Shown piece by piece: positions 30,631 to 41,500 of a stretch of DNA of 64,000 nt. The stretch is from JAXGMV01 sp040772085 (lineage in GTDB: Bacteria > Chloroflexota > Anaerolineae > Anaerolineales > Anaerolineaceae). The notes beneath the pieces are model-generated. The model searched no databases. It was not told where the DNA came from and saw only the letters and a list, made by a program, of their open reading frames with translations. The stretch is taken from contig JAXGYU010000001.1 in the NCBI GenBank assembly GCA_040772085.1, positions 744,001 to 808,000 of the forward strand. Direction: 5' to 3'. The position numbers were made by a program, and so were the translations under genes. The stretch's first letter is position 1; each line of letters opens with the position of its first letter.

Positions 30631-32430
30631 ATGGCTGAAGATATTCGTAATTTTTGCATAATCGCGCATGTTGACCACGGAAAATCTACGCTGGCTGACC
30701 GCATGCTGCAGATGACCGGGACGATTTCTGACCGGGATATGGTGGCGCAGGTGCTCGACAGCATGGACCTCGAGCGGGAAAAGGGCGTCACCATCAAGGC
30801 GTCTGCCGTGCGCATGCAATATACCTCGGCGGATAATCATCAGTACACGCTCAACCTGATCGATACGCCAGGACATGTCGACTTCAACTACGAAGTCAGC
30901 CGGGCGCTGACTGCATGTGAAGGGGCCTTGCTTGTTGTTGACGCGACTCAGGGCATCCAGGCGCAAACGCTGGCGAACCTTTACCTGGCGATCGAAACCA
31001 ACCTGGTGATCATTCCGATCATCAACAAGATTGATTTGCCTTCATCACGTGAGGAAGAAATCGCTGAAGATATCTGCAATCTGCTCGGCGTCCCGCGCGA
31101 GGAGATCATCAGCGTTTCAGCCAAGGACGGCAAGAACGTTGAGAAGGTATTTGAAGCGATTGTCGAGCGCATCCCGCCGCCGGTGATTGAAGAAAGCGCT
31201 GAGACCAAAGCATTGGTCTTCGACTCGCATTATGACTCCTATAAGGGTGTTATCGCCTACGTCAGGGTCTTCTCCGGCGAGATCAAGAGTGATGATTTGC
31301 TGCGGACGATGGCGACAAAAACCGATATTAAACCTGTTGAAGTTGGCTTCTTTGTGCCTAACATGGTACCCGCGCCAAGCATCCCCTGCGGTGACGTCGG
31401 CTACATCGCGACCGGGTTGAAAACGGTCGTTGAATGCCGCGTTGGGGATACCCTGACGCTGGCACGCAACCCGGCCAGCAAGGCGCTGCCTGGTTACCGG
31501 CAGGTGAAACCGATGGTTTTCGCTGGTATTTATCCGGTAGAAGGCGAAGACTATAACGAACTGCGAGATTCACTTGAGAAACTGCAACTCAACGACGCCT
31601 CGCTGGTCTTTGAGCCTGAGACTTCGCAGGCGCTTAATTTTGGTTTCCGCTGCGGCTTTCTCGGCCTGTTCCATATGGAGATCATCCAGGAGCGGCTGGA
31701 GCGCGAGTATGACCTCGACATCGTCGTCACCTCACCGTCGGTTGAGTATGAAGTTGAACTGATTGACGGCACGGTCATGCGCATTGATTCGCCGGCGCAG
31801 CTGGCGGATGAAGAAGATATCAGGGAGATCCGTGAGCCCTGGATGAACCTGCATATTCTCAGTCCCACTGAGTATTACGGTCCGATCATGGAGCTGGTGC
31901 GCAAGAAGCGCGGCATCTTCATCAATCAGGATTACCCGGCGCCAAACCGCGTGCAGTTCAATTTCCAGATTCCCCTGGCTGAAATCATCGTAAATTTCTT
32001 CGACCAGCTCAAGTCAAGAACGCGGGGCTATGCTTCCATGGACTATTCCTTCGCCGATTACCGGCCGGGCAGGCTGGTCAAACTGGAAGTGCTGGTCAAT
32101 CAGGATCCGGTCGACGCGCTGGCATCGATGGTCCATAAAGAAGATGCCTACCATAAGGGTCAATTGCTGATCACAAAGCTGAAAGCCATCATCCCGCGCC
32201 AATTGTTTGACGTGCCAATTCAGGCATTTTCATCCGGACGTGTCATATCACGGGCAACCGTCAAAGCCACGCGGAAGGATGTGCTCGCCAAGTGTTATGG
32301 CGGCGATATCACCCGCAAGAAGAAGCTGCTTGAAAAGCAGAAGCGCGGAAAAAAGCGAATGAAGCTGATCGGCAATGTCGAAATCCCGCAGGAAGCTTTC
32401 ATGACGGTGCTGAGCCTGGAGGAAGATTGA
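30631..32430 (+). CDS. lepA: Elongation factor 4 (LepA)
   Basis: The 599-residue GTPase binds the ribosome and assists initiation or back-translocation. The GTP motifs are AHVDHGKST (about 10-18), DTPGHVDF and NKIDLP; the LepA-specific C-terminal domain ends with the basic KKKLLEKQKRGKKRMK. Length is normal. No strong ribosome site precedes the ATG. The stop codon overlaps the TTG start of the next gene, so the glycan cluster may be translated from the same message. Confidence 0.97.
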   Translation: MAEDIRNFCIIAHVDHGKSTLADRMLQMTGTISDRDMVAQVLDSMDLEREKGVTIKASAVRMQYTSADNHQYTLNLIDTPGHVDFNYEVSRALTACEGALLVVDATQGIQAQTLANLYLAIETNLVIIPIINKIDLPSSREEEIAEDICNLLGVPREEIISVSAKDGKNVEKVFEAIVERIPPPVIEESAETKALVFDSHYDSYKGVIAYVRVFSGEIKSDDLLRTMATKTDIKPVEVGFFVPNMVPAPSIPCGDVGYIATGLKTVVECRVGDTLTLARNPASKALPGYRQVKPMVFAGIYPVEGEDYNELRDSLEKLQLNDASLVFEPETSQALNFGFRCGFLGLFHMEIIQERLEREYDLDIVVTSPSVEYEVELIDGTVMRIDSPAQLADEEDIREIREPWMNLHILSPTEYYGPIMELVRKKRGIFINQDYPAPNRVQFNFQIPLAEIIVNFFDQLKSRTRGYASMDYSFADYRPGRLVKLEVLVNQDPVDALASMVHKEDAYHKGQLLITKLKAIIPRQLFDVPIQAFSSGRVISRATVKATRKDVLAKCYGGDITRKKKLLEKQKRGKKRMKLIGNVEIPQEAFMTVLSLEED

Positions 32431-33440
32431 CAGGCACGGAACGGAAATCGGGCAGCGCGTTACTAAAGATCTTGCCAGGGCTTGTCATCAGCGTCCTGGC
32501 AATTTACCTCCTGTCAAAAATAGTCGATTGGCAGCAGGTAGGAGTCGTACTCACGACCATCTCGCCGGTCTATATTCTTGTCACAGTCGTTCTAACGCTC
32601 GCCTTCATTTTCGTTCGATCCATCGGCTGGCGGGTACTATTGCAGGAAAAAATCAGTCTGAAGGAATCGTTCCTTGGCATTTGTGTCGGCTATCTGGTCA
32701 ACAATATCCTGCCGCTCAGGGCGGGTGAGGTGGCGCGTGGTTTCCTGATTGGCAAACGCTCTGGTCTTGGCACGCTGAACGTTCTCTCAACGATTGTGAT
32801 CGAACGTATGTTTGATCTGGCATTCGCGGCGCTCTGGCTGCTGGTGACGTTGCCTTTAGCATTGCAGCTCGACTGGGCGAAAACGGTTGCCATTATTACG
32901 CTGATCGTCATCATCTCTGGATTTGCCTTGTTATACGTAGCGGCGCTGAACCGCCACCACATCAACCGCTGGATGGATGTGCTCGGCAGAAAAGCCGGCT
33001 GGTTTGATAAAAAAATCAAACCGTTGCTGAACTCACTGATGGAGGGCCTGGCGGTCATCACCGATCTAAGACGTTTCCTGATCAGCCTGATTAGTGTGGG
33101 GGTGTCCTGGTTTGTGGCTGTCTTGGCTTATGGTTCCGTGCTGATGGGATTTGTCAAAGGCGCGCCGCTGTGGTGGGGCGCTTTTACGAACTCCATGCTC
33201 GCCATGGGCATCGCGCTGCCCGCCGCGCCGGCATCCCTCGGCGTCTTCGAAGGCGCGATTGTCGGGGCATTAAGTATCCTGGGGATTGATTACAACACCG
33301 CATTAGGGTATGGTTTATTCATGCACGCGATGCAGATCGTGACCACGGGCATTCTCGGCGCCTATGGTCTCGCGTTCTTTGGTACGTCGCTCAAGACGTT
33401 GTTCCAGAGGTCGATTGCCGAGAAAGAAGGTGCGGAATGA
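32427..33440 (+). CDS. UPF0104 / AglD-like membrane protein
   Basis: The 337-residue protein has about eight membrane helices and the family block NNILPLRAGEVARGFLI (about 91-107). This family (lysylphosphatidylglycerol synthetase N-terminal-like) includes proteins linked to lipid or polyprenyl-linked sugar translocation and archaeal AglD-type steps; the exact activity is not certain. It uses a TTG start: GGAGG lies 4 bp upstream, and the codon overlaps the lepA stop. Its end overlaps the epimerase start (ATGA). The context fits a membrane step in glycan assembly. Confidence 0.85.
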   Translation: MTGTERKSGSALLKILPGLVISVLAIYLLSKIVDWQQVGVVLTTISPVYILVTVVLTLAFIFVRSIGWRVLLQEKISLKESFLGICVGYLVNNILPLRAGEVARGFLIGKRSGLGTLNVLSTIVIERMFDLAFAALWLLVTLPLALQLDWAKTVAIITLIVIISGFALLYVAALNRHHINRWMDVLGRKAGWFDKKIKPLLNSLMEGLAVITDLRRFLISLISVGVSWFVAVLAYGSVLMGFVKGAPLWWGAFTNSMLAMGIALPAAPASLGVFEGAIVGALSILGIDYNTALGYGLFMHAMQIVTTGILGAYGLAFFGTSLKTLFQRSIAEKEGAE

Positions 33441-34465
33441 ACAGGCATTATCTGGTTACTGGTGGAGCCGGGTTTATCGGTGTCAATTATGTCAACAGAT
33501 TATTGGCGCGTGGAGAGCAAGTCACAGTCTTCGATAATCTCTCGCGTCCAGGCGCGATCAAGAACCTAGAGTGGCTGCACACTCAGCATAAAAAGCGATT
33601 CGTTTTCATAAAAGGGGATATCAGGGATTACAACCTGATGCTTGGCGCATTGAAGGATGTCGACGTGGTCGTGCATCTCGCGGCGCAGGTCGCGGTCACA
33701 ACGTCCGTTACTGATCCAAGGAATGATTTCGATATCAACGCCATGGGCACCTTCAATGTGCTAGAAGCTGCCAGAGAAATCGGCCGAAAACCGGTTTTTA
33801 TCTATGCCTCGACCAACAAGGTCTACGGCGGCATGGAAGACATTGCAGTTGAGGAAACTGAAGCCGCGTATCGCTACCGAGACTATCCACAGGGCATCCC
33901 GGAAAGCATGCCGCTCGATTTTCATTCTCCTTATGGCTGCTCAAAAGGCGCTGGAGATCAGTATGTGCGCGACTATCATCGCATCTATGGTCTTCCCACT
34001 GTCGTCTTTCGACAGAGTTGTATTTACGGCACGCGGCAGTTTGGCATCGAAGATCAGGGATGGGTTGCCTGGTTTGTCATCGCGGCGCTGACTGGCAAGC
34101 CGATCACCATCTATGGAGACGGCAAGCAGGTTCGCGATGTCCTGTTTGTGGACGATTTGCTCGACGCGTATGACCTCACGATAGCCAATCCTGGGCTTTC
34201 TGCTGGAAAGATCTATAACATTGGCGGCGGACCGGAGAACGTGCTTTCGATCTGGAGCGAGTTCGGCCCACTGCTTGAAGGGGCAATCGGCAGCAAGATT
34301 GAAATAGCACGCAGTGACTGGCGTCCGGGCGATCAGAAAATTTATGTTTCTGACATCCGCAAGATCAGGGAAGAGCTGGGCTGGTCACCCAAGGTGAGCG
34401 TTGAGGACGGGATTGATCGTCTGGTCACCTGGGTCAGGGATAACAAACACCTCTTCGCGCAATGA
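33437..34465 (+). CDS. NAD-dependent sugar epimerase, CDP-paratose 2-epimerase type
   Basis: The 342-residue short-chain dehydrogenase binds NAD(H) at TGGAGFIG (about 8-15) and has the catalytic YxxxK in HSPYGCSKGAGDQYVRDYH. ASTNKVYGG and VVFRQSCIYGTRQFGIEDQG are typical of CDP-paratose 2-epimerase (TyvA/RfbE), which makes CDP-tyvelose. Other extended SDR epimerases share the fold, so the nucleotide sugar is not certain. The gene overlaps its neighbours on both sides by 4 bp. No CDP-sugar upstream genes are seen here. Confidence 0.85.
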   Translation: MNRHYLVTGGAGFIGVNYVNRLLARGEQVTVFDNLSRPGAIKNLEWLHTQHKKRFVFIKGDIRDYNLMLGALKDVDVVVHLAAQVAVTTSVTDPRNDFDINAMGTFNVLEAAREIGRKPVFIYASTNKVYGGMEDIAVEETEAAYRYRDYPQGIPESMPLDFHSPYGCSKGAGDQYVRDYHRIYGLPTVVFRQSCIYGTRQFGIEDQGWVAWFVIAALTGKPITIYGDGKQVRDVLFVDDLLDAYDLTIANPGLSAGKIYNIGGGPENVLSIWSEFGPLLEGAIGSKIEIARSDWRPGDQKIYVSDIRKIREELGWSPKVSVEDGIDRLVTWVRDNKHLFAQ

Positions 34466-35619
34466 AAATCCTTTCCGTTCTGACGTATTACCGTCCGCAC
34501 ACCAGCGGGCTTACGATATACGCTGAGCATCTCGGCAAGGCTCTGGCGAAACTCGGGCATGAGGTCACGATTCTGACCAGCCAGTATGATAAAAGCCTGC
34601 AGCTCGAGGAAGTGTCAGACGGTGTGCGGATTGTCCGCGTGCCGGTAGCTTTCCGCATCAGCAAAGGCGTGATTATGCCCAGCTTCGGCATCACCGCCAG
34701 CAAACTGGTCGCGCAGCATGACGTCATCCATCTCCATCTGCCGCAATTTGACGCGGCTGGTCTGGCTGTGCGCGGCTGGCTATTCAAGAAGCCGACTGTG
34801 GTGACTTATCACTGCGATTTACTGATGCCGCCCGGATTCATCAGCAAACTCGCCAATCAGGCGATCCTGATGATGAACGCCATCACTGGCATATTCAGTG
34901 ACAAGGTTGTCGCTTACACGCAGGATTACGCGGATCATTCGCATTTTCTGAAGCGATACAAGGACAAAGTCGTTGTGATTCCGCCGCCAGTCGACCTGCC
35001 GGCAACATCACCGGATGACGTCGCGGCGTTCAGGCAGCGGTTTAACCCGGAAAACAAATCGCCAGTGATCGGAATGGCAACCAGGTTCGCGGCCGAAAAA
35101 GGCATCGAAGTGCTGCTGAACGCCATGCCGGCATTACTCGCCAGGCACCCCGACCTGTTGGTACTGTACTCGGGCAAGGTTGAGGGGATTATTGGCGAGG
35201 AAGCCTACCTGGCGAGATTGATGCCGCAAATTGAAAAATATAAAGCCAGCGGAAATTGGCGCTTTGTGGGCAACCTTAGCCTGCGTGAAATTGCAGCTTT
35301 TTATCAGACACTGGATGTACTGACTGTGCCGAGTTTGAATTCAACAGAATCGTTTGGCCTGGTGCAAATCGAAGCAATGCAGAATGCCGTCCCTTGCGTT
35401 ACGTCAAACCTGCCTGGTGTCAGGTACCCAGTGAGAACGCATGGGATGGGGAAGATATTTGAAATAGGCAGCGCCGCAGGATTGACCGAAGCGATGCTTG
35501 AGGTCCTGGAAAACCATGATGTCTATCAGACACCCAGGGTGGATGTGAAGGAGCCGTACAAACCCGAAAACGTCGCGCAGCGTTATTTACAACTCTTTGA
35601 AAGCCTACAAAAGGCTTGA
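34462..35619 (+). CDS. GT4-family glycosyltransferase
   Basis: The 385-residue enzyme has the two Rossmann domains of GT-B. The N-terminus (VLTYYRPHTSGLTIYAEHLGKAL) is the acceptor side; the C-terminal domain has GMATRFAAEKGIEVLLNAM and the nucleotide-sugar site VPSLNSTESFGLVQIEAM (the ExFGxxxxE motif) followed by GLPG-like NLPGVRYPV. It is probably cytoplasmic, adding a sugar to a lipid-linked acceptor. The donor cannot be told. It follows the epimerase with a 4-bp overlap. Confidence 0.9.
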   Translation: MKILSVLTYYRPHTSGLTIYAEHLGKALAKLGHEVTILTSQYDKSLQLEEVSDGVRIVRVPVAFRISKGVIMPSFGITASKLVAQHDVIHLHLPQFDAAGLAVRGWLFKKPTVVTYHCDLLMPPGFISKLANQAILMMNAITGIFSDKVVAYTQDYADHSHFLKRYKDKVVVIPPPVDLPATSPDDVAAFRQRFNPENKSPVIGMATRFAAEKGIEVLLNAMPALLARHPDLLVLYSGKVEGIIGEEAYLARLMPQIEKYKASGNWRFVGNLSLREIAAFYQTLDVLTVPSLNSTESFGLVQIEAMQNAVPCVTSNLPGVRYPVRTHGMGKIFEIGSAAGLTEAMLEVLENHDVYQTPRVDVKEPYKPENVAQRYLQLFESLQKA

Positions 35620-35623
35620 GCCT

Positions 35624-36427
35624 ATGCAGCAAGCGACCAGCAACAGACCCGATTTTCTCTGGCGTAACCTTTTCCGGTTACCATACTTCCGCGGGCTGCT
35701 GCGTGCGGTAGAGGCGACTTATTACCAGGATCTGCTGCTTGCGGCGCCTGTCCTGGATGTCGGCTGCGGCGATGGTATTTTCGCTGAACTCACCTTTGAG
35801 CAGAAAATTGATGTCGGTATTGATCCGTGGCTGCAACCGTTGCGGGAAGCCGTGGCAAGCAATATGTATAAGATGCTGGTGCACGGAGCAGGCAACCTCC
35901 TCCCATTTCCGGATGCATATTTTCAGACGGTCATCAGTAATTCAGTTCTCGAACATATTCCGGATTTGCAGCCAGTTTTGGCGGAGATTAGCCGGGTGAT
36001 TAAACCGGGCGGGCAATTCATTTTCTGCGTGCCGAATGAAAATTTCCTGAAAAATCTTGGTGTTTCCAACACGCTAGATAAACTAGGCTGGCATTCCGCC
36101 GCGGATGGTTACCGCGGATTTTTCAACAAGATATCACGCCACCATCATTGTGATAATCAGGACACCTGGCGAGCGTGGCTGGACGCGCATGATTTCGAGA
36201 TTGTTTCGGCGTGGGATTACTTTACACCTCAAGCGACCCGCACGCTTGAATTTGGTCATTACCTGGGACTACCGGCGCTTGTATCAAAAGTCCTGTTTGG
36301 GCGCTGGATACTCGCGCCGACACAATGGAATCTCTCACTGACAAGAAAACTCACCGCCCCCTACTATGAATCCGACCAGAAGCAGCCGGGGGGATCCTAT
36401 TCATTCTATGTGGCCAGAAGACGATAG
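35624..36427 (+). CDS. Class I SAM-dependent methyltransferase
   Basis: The 267-residue protein has the SAM-binding motif I VLDVGCGDGIFAEL, an acidic motif II (VGIDPW), the LLPFPDAYFQTVISNSVLEHIPD block and IKPGGQFIFCVP, as in UbiE/COQ5-type methyltransferases. The substrate is unknown; position suggests a sugar or lipid carrier. I chose the ATG at 35624 after the GT4 stop. A TTG at 35597 would overlap that gene. The 3' end overlaps the next gene by 62 bp. Confidence 0.87.
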   Translation: MQQATSNRPDFLWRNLFRLPYFRGLLRAVEATYYQDLLLAAPVLDVGCGDGIFAELTFEQKIDVGIDPWLQPLREAVASNMYKMLVHGAGNLLPFPDAYFQTVISNSVLEHIPDLQPVLAEISRVIKPGGQFIFCVPNENFLKNLGVSNTLDKLGWHSAADGYRGFFNKISRHHHCDNQDTWRAWLDAHDFEIVSAWDYFTPQATRTLEFGHYLGLPALVSKVLFGRWILAPTQWNLSLTRKLTAPYYESDQKQPGGSYSFYVARRR

Positions 36428-38555
36428 AACGCAGGAACCGCTGGAGCAGCAGGAGGATCCGACCGTTCTCGAGTACCTCAGAAACGTATTGAAGACAGGT
36501 CGGTTCTCTTCGGAAAGCAAACCGGAGTCTGCAGCACCAGCCGAGAATTCAATCGAGACGCGCGAGACTGCGCGGCAGTCTGGTAGTACCGCGAGCGTGC
36601 TGCTGGTTTTGGCAGTGGTGAGCGCGTTAATCGCGCAAATCAGCCTCGAGCCGCCGCAGCAAAGGCCGGTGCTGGCAGCAATTTTCTATGGCATCTGTCT
36701 GGTCTTAATCCTCGTTTATATGCGCCGTAACGCGGCTGTGGAAACCGGAGAAGTTCAAACATCTGCCTCCGCCGAATCTGACGCCCCCTGGATTATTCCG
36801 GACAAAAATGTTGTTCTGCCAGCAGTGTTGGTGACTTTGCTGGCATTCATCCGCTTCAGCGGCAACCGCTTCAACCTCTTCAATGTCATTTTATGGCTGG
36901 CGGCGATCGCGCTGACAATAAGGGTATTCATGCTTGGCTTGACACCGCGATCGGCTTTGCGGTGGGTTCGCGCACAAACCGAGAAGCAGTTGCGCCTTCC
37001 CTGGCGAAGCCTGCTGATCACACTGCTGGTCATGGCTATCGTCCTCTTTTTCAGGGTCACGCAGCTTGACCGGGTGCCTGGAGAGATGTGGAGTGATCAG
37101 GGCGAGAAACTGCTCGATGTGATGGATATTTTGCGCGGTCAGCTCTCGATTTTCTTTGTCCGGAATACTGGGCGCGAAGGGTTCCAGATGTACCTGACGG
37201 CATTCATAGCCAAATATCTGGGAACGGGTATTTCCTTCCTCAGCCTTAAGATCGGCACGGTTTTTGCCGGGCTGTTCGGCACCTTTTACCTTTATCTGCT
37301 GGCAAGGGAATTGATAGGTAAAAAAGGAGCTGTGGTTAGCGTTCTGCTGATGGGCGTCGCCTACTGGCCGAATATCATTTCCAGGGTCGGCCTGCGCTAC
37401 AGCCTGTATATCATGTTTACCGCGCCTGTCATGTACCACCTGCTGGTCGGGTTGCGGAAACGATCTGTCAAGCACCTGATCGTTTGCGGTATTTTCCTTG
37501 GCATCGGATTGCACGGCTACAGCACATTCAGAATTGTGCCCCTCCTCGTCGCGCTGGGCATCTGGTTCTACTGGATAGCACACCGCCAGAGCATGACCGC
37601 ACATCAGGCGCTATCAGCTCTCGGGCTGATTGCCGCGGTCGCCTTCGTTCTTTTTCTGCCGCTCGCGCGATACCTGGTTGACAATCCGGAGATGTTCTCC
37701 TACCGCGCGTTAACCCGGCTCGGGACTGTCGAGCAGACCTATCCGGGTAATGTTCTGGTTATTTTCCTCAGTAACTTATGGAACTCGTTGATCATGCCCT
37801 TCTGGCAGGATGGCAAGATCTGGGTGCACAGCATCCCGGACCGGCCAGCACTCGATTTTGTTTCAGGCGCTTTCTACTTCATTGGTTTGGTCATCATGGT
37901 ACTCAGAGCTTTTCAACAGCGTGACTGGCGCTTCGCATGGATTTTGATCTCCATCCCATTCCTGATGCTGCCATCGATTCTTTCGCTGGCCTTCCCTGAG
38001 GAGAATCCGGCGTTGAATCGCTCCGCTGCCGCGGCGCTTCCGATATTCGTGGTTGCCGGTTACGGCGCAGTCACGATCTGGACGGAGTTGATGTCCAGGG
38101 TGAGATCAGCCTCCTACAAGGTCATGCTTGCTGGTCTGGCGAGCTTGCTTTTCATCATCACACTCTCCAGCAACTACAACCTGGTCTTCAAACAATATCG
38201 CGCGCAATTCGACGAGTTAGCCTGGAATAGCAGCGAAATGGGTGCGGTCGTCAAGGCATTTTCTGAATCAGTTGGGAGCTATGATCATGCGTACGTCGTG
38301 CCCTATGCCTATTGGGTTGATACCAAGTTGGTAGCGATCGAGGCAGGGCATCCTGGCTATGAAATCGCTGTATGGCCCGAGCATATCCCTGACACCCTCG
38401 CCCAAACGGGCAGCAAGCTCTTCCTGCTTAAATCTGATGACAAGCAAGGGCTGGCTCAGTTGCAATCGACCTACGCGTCAGGTTACTTCTGGTTGTATCC
38501 AAGTAAAATAGGGGGCAGGGAATTCATGGTGTTTTTCGTGCCGGCAATGCCCTAA
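36366..38555 (+). CDS. GT-C-type membrane glycosyltransferase (PMT/ArnT-like)
   Basis: The 729-residue protein has an N-terminal cytoplasmic segment (about 1-75, acidic) and then 11 or more membrane helices. After the third helix group, the LDRVPGEMWSDQGEK stretch (about 225-239) holds acidic residues in the first extracytoplasmic loop, as in GT39/ArnT enzymes that use polyprenyl-phosphate sugars. A C-terminal soluble part ends the protein. The start is uncertain: ATG at 36366 (62-bp overlap) or at 36408. The substrate is unknown. Confidence 0.75.
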   Translation: MNPTRSSRGDPIHSMWPEDDRTQEPLEQQEDPTVLEYLRNVLKTGRFSSESKPESAAPAENSIETRETARQSGSTASVLLVLAVVSALIAQISLEPPQQRPVLAAIFYGICLVLILVYMRRNAAVETGEVQTSASAESDAPWIIPDKNVVLPAVLVTLLAFIRFSGNRFNLFNVILWLAAIALTIRVFMLGLTPRSALRWVRAQTEKQLRLPWRSLLITLLVMAIVLFFRVTQLDRVPGEMWSDQGEKLLDVMDILRGQLSIFFVRNTGREGFQMYLTAFIAKYLGTGISFLSLKIGTVFAGLFGTFYLYLLARELIGKKGAVVSVLLMGVAYWPNIISRVGLRYSLYIMFTAPVMYHLLVGLRKRSVKHLIVCGIFLGIGLHGYSTFRIVPLLVALGIWFYWIAHRQSMTAHQALSALGLIAAVAFVLFLPLARYLVDNPEMFSYRALTRLGTVEQTYPGNVLVIFLSNLWNSLIMPFWQDGKIWVHSIPDRPALDFVSGAFYFIGLVIMVLRAFQQRDWRFAWILISIPFLMLPSILSLAFPEENPALNRSAAAALPIFVVAGYGAVTIWTELMSRVRSASYKVMLAGLASLLFIITLSSNYNLVFKQYRAQFDELAWNSSEMGAVVKAFSESVGSYDHAYVVPYAYWVDTKLVAIEAGHPGYEIAVWPEHIPDTLAQTGSKLFLLKSDDKQGLAQLQSTYASGYFWLYPSKIGGREFMVFFVPAMP

Positions 38556-38565
38556 CGGATAACTT

Positions 38566-41500
38566 ATGACCACAGAAACGACGCCGTCGATGCAATCAGA
38601 GCAGCCCCGCAGCATCGCCAGACTATTCTGGCTGTTGCTGCTCATCGCCGTTCTCGCAGGCGGCACCGCGCTGAGATTTACCGGCGTCAACTGGGATCAG
38701 GGTCAGCACCTGCACCCCGACGAACGCTTCCTGACTATGGTCACGAGCGGCATCTCGACCCGAGACGCGCAAAACAGTTATTTTGACACCAGCAAGTCAC
38801 CGCTCAACCCAAGCAATTCAGGTCATGGGTTCTATGTCTATGGCACGCTACCGATTTTCGTTGTCCGCTACATCGGCGAGGCGCTGGGTATGACCGGTTA
38901 TGACGAGATCACACTGGTCGGCCGGGTTGTATCAGCGGTGGTGGACGTGTTTACCGTCCTGCTCGTATCCGTCATTGCGCTCGTCCTTTTCAGGAAGCAC
39001 TCGCTGGCAACAATTGCCGCGGCTCTCTCCGCTTTTTCAGTCCTGCAAATACAACAGGCTCATTTTTATACGGTCGATTCATTCGCGAATTTTTCATTGA
39101 CACTTTGTCTGACATTCCTCGCTTTCATTTACCGCGAAATGGATAGAAAAACAGCCGCGGGTGACGTCAGGCTCTGGAATTGCATAACGCTTTACGTTTT
39201 GTTTGGTATTTCGCTTGCCATGGCCGCGGCATCAAAGATCAGCTACGCGCCCGCGGCTATCCTGCTCCCGCTGACGCTCTTCGTTGTCCTTACGAAATAC
39301 GGTAAACTGCGTGACAGAGAGAGCCTGAAGCAGGCTGCGGTAGCCTTACTTGTTGCCGGCGGCGTTACCCTGATCGGTTTCAGAATCATGATGCCCTACG
39401 CCTTTACTGGCCCGGGGTTCTTCAACATCCTCCCTAGCGAAAAATGGCTTGCCAGCATGCGCGAGATCTCCGCGATGAGCGCGGGTGATGTCGATTTCCC
39501 GCCAGCGTTGCAGTGGGCACGCCGACCGCTGACATTCTCGCTGCAGAACATGGTGATCTGGGGCATGGGCATTGCCTGGGGCGTGACCGCCTGGATCAGT
39601 TTTATCTGGATGGGCTGGCGGATTTTCAGAGAACGCTGGTACGTACCGCTTCCCATCTGGGCCTGGACGCTGTTCAATTTTGTCATGCAATCGGTTAATT
39701 TCACCCGCAGCATGCGCTATCAACTGCCGATTTACCCATCGCTGGCGATCATTGGTGCCTGGGGATTGATCGAACTATTCCGATATGCACGCAGGCAGGA
39801 TAGTGCCTGGCTTCGCAAAATGGCTACTGCCTTGGCGGTGGCGACAACAGTCGCGGTTGTAGGATACACAGCCTGGTACGCGGTGGCTTTCACCGGCATT
39901 TATCAGCGACCGGTTACCAGGGTTGAGGCGAGCAAGTGGATTTACGAAAATGTGCCGACCAGCCTGGCGATTACCATCGAGACTGATAATGGAACTGCAC
40001 GTCAGGCGATCGTTTATTCCAACGCGTTCAATCTCTCCACCACCTCTCCGATGCAAATGGCTTTCACCGTCGAGGAGAATGTGACACCCGTGTCTTTGCG
40101 CTTGCCCTACATGCTCAACAGCGCGAACCCTGACCTGGAAAAAACGGTTGAAGTCAAACTCTGCGCGGACGCACAATGCAACCAGGTGCTGACGAGCGGC
40201 GCCTTGCGGACGACGTTCTCAGATGTGAACGCCGGCCGCGGATCCACCTATATGTTCCCCTTCATCGGTGCGCCCGGGCTTCAAGCGGGTGTGACTTATT
40301 ACATTCAGACCTCCATGGTCGAAGATGGCTTCTCAGTCAGGTTATATGGCACCCCGGAACTCAATCTGATTGGGCAGCAAGGGGAGCGCGTCCTCAGGTT
40401 ATCTGAGCTCACGTCGACGATTACACAATCTGCACCGTTTGAGAATACGTTCAAAGTCAACTACAGCGGTGTCTTGAAGGAAATCAAGATTGGCTATGGT
40501 CTGGACTGGCTGCGCTCCGGGCAGGAAAAATCGCTGGCGGTTACACTGACAGACATGATCAGAGGTGAAGTGGTCGACAGCACTCATCTTACCTCGGCGA
40601 TGCTGCCTGTAAACGATCCCCGCGGTCAGCCGGCGTCTGCGGTTTTCAGCGGCGGCAAGCGGCTGCAAGCCGACACGGTTTATCGCCTGATGATCACGCT
40701 CAATGACAGTGACAGCCAGGTCGCGTTGTATGGCAGCCGGCAGGCACTGGAAACCACCTGGGATGACAAACTGCCGGTCAATTTATATGGCTATTCGGCG
40801 TTCGACTACAACATCGGCCAGTATCGCTCCGAGATTGAACTGGAGATGTACTGGGATGACAACCTCGACAAATTAGCCCGATTGAAAAATGGTCTCGATC
40901 AGGCGGATTATTACTTCATCAGCTCCTCGCGTGTCTGGGGCTCGGTCGTCCAGATCCCGGAGCGTTACCCGCTCTCCATCGCGTTCTATCGCGGATTGAT
41001 GGGATGTCCGGAAGATAAGGACCTGTTCTCCTGTTACGCCGACGCCAAGCCGGGCATGTTCACCAGCCAATTTGGCTTCGAGCTGGAACGCGTCTTCCAG
41101 TCTGAGCCCTGCCTGTGGGACATGTGTCTCAACAGCCAATATGCTGAAGAGGCATTCAACGTCTATGACCATCCGAAAGTCTTCATTTTCAAAAAGACTG
41201 AAGCTTATTCACCGGAAAAAGTGGCAACTATTCTTGATCAGGTCGACCTCTCCGGTGTGGTCAGACCTACACCGCGCCAGGCATCTGATATGGGCAATAC
41301 AGCCAAGACGCTCAACTTCAGCGAGAGCATGTGGCAGAAACAAACTGAGGGCGGGACCTGGTCAAAGCTTTTTGACCGGGCAGACTTGATCAATACGCAA
41401 CCGCTGCTTGCCGCTTTCTGGTGGTATCTGATGCTGACGATCCTTGGCATTGCCATGCTGCCGGCGCTGTGCATTTTGTTCGGCAATATGCTCGATCGCG

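Noticed and set aside
36891..37604. 237-codon minus-strand frame opposite the GT-C gene
   Set aside because: It is a hydrophilic shadow of transmembrane codons without any start signal.
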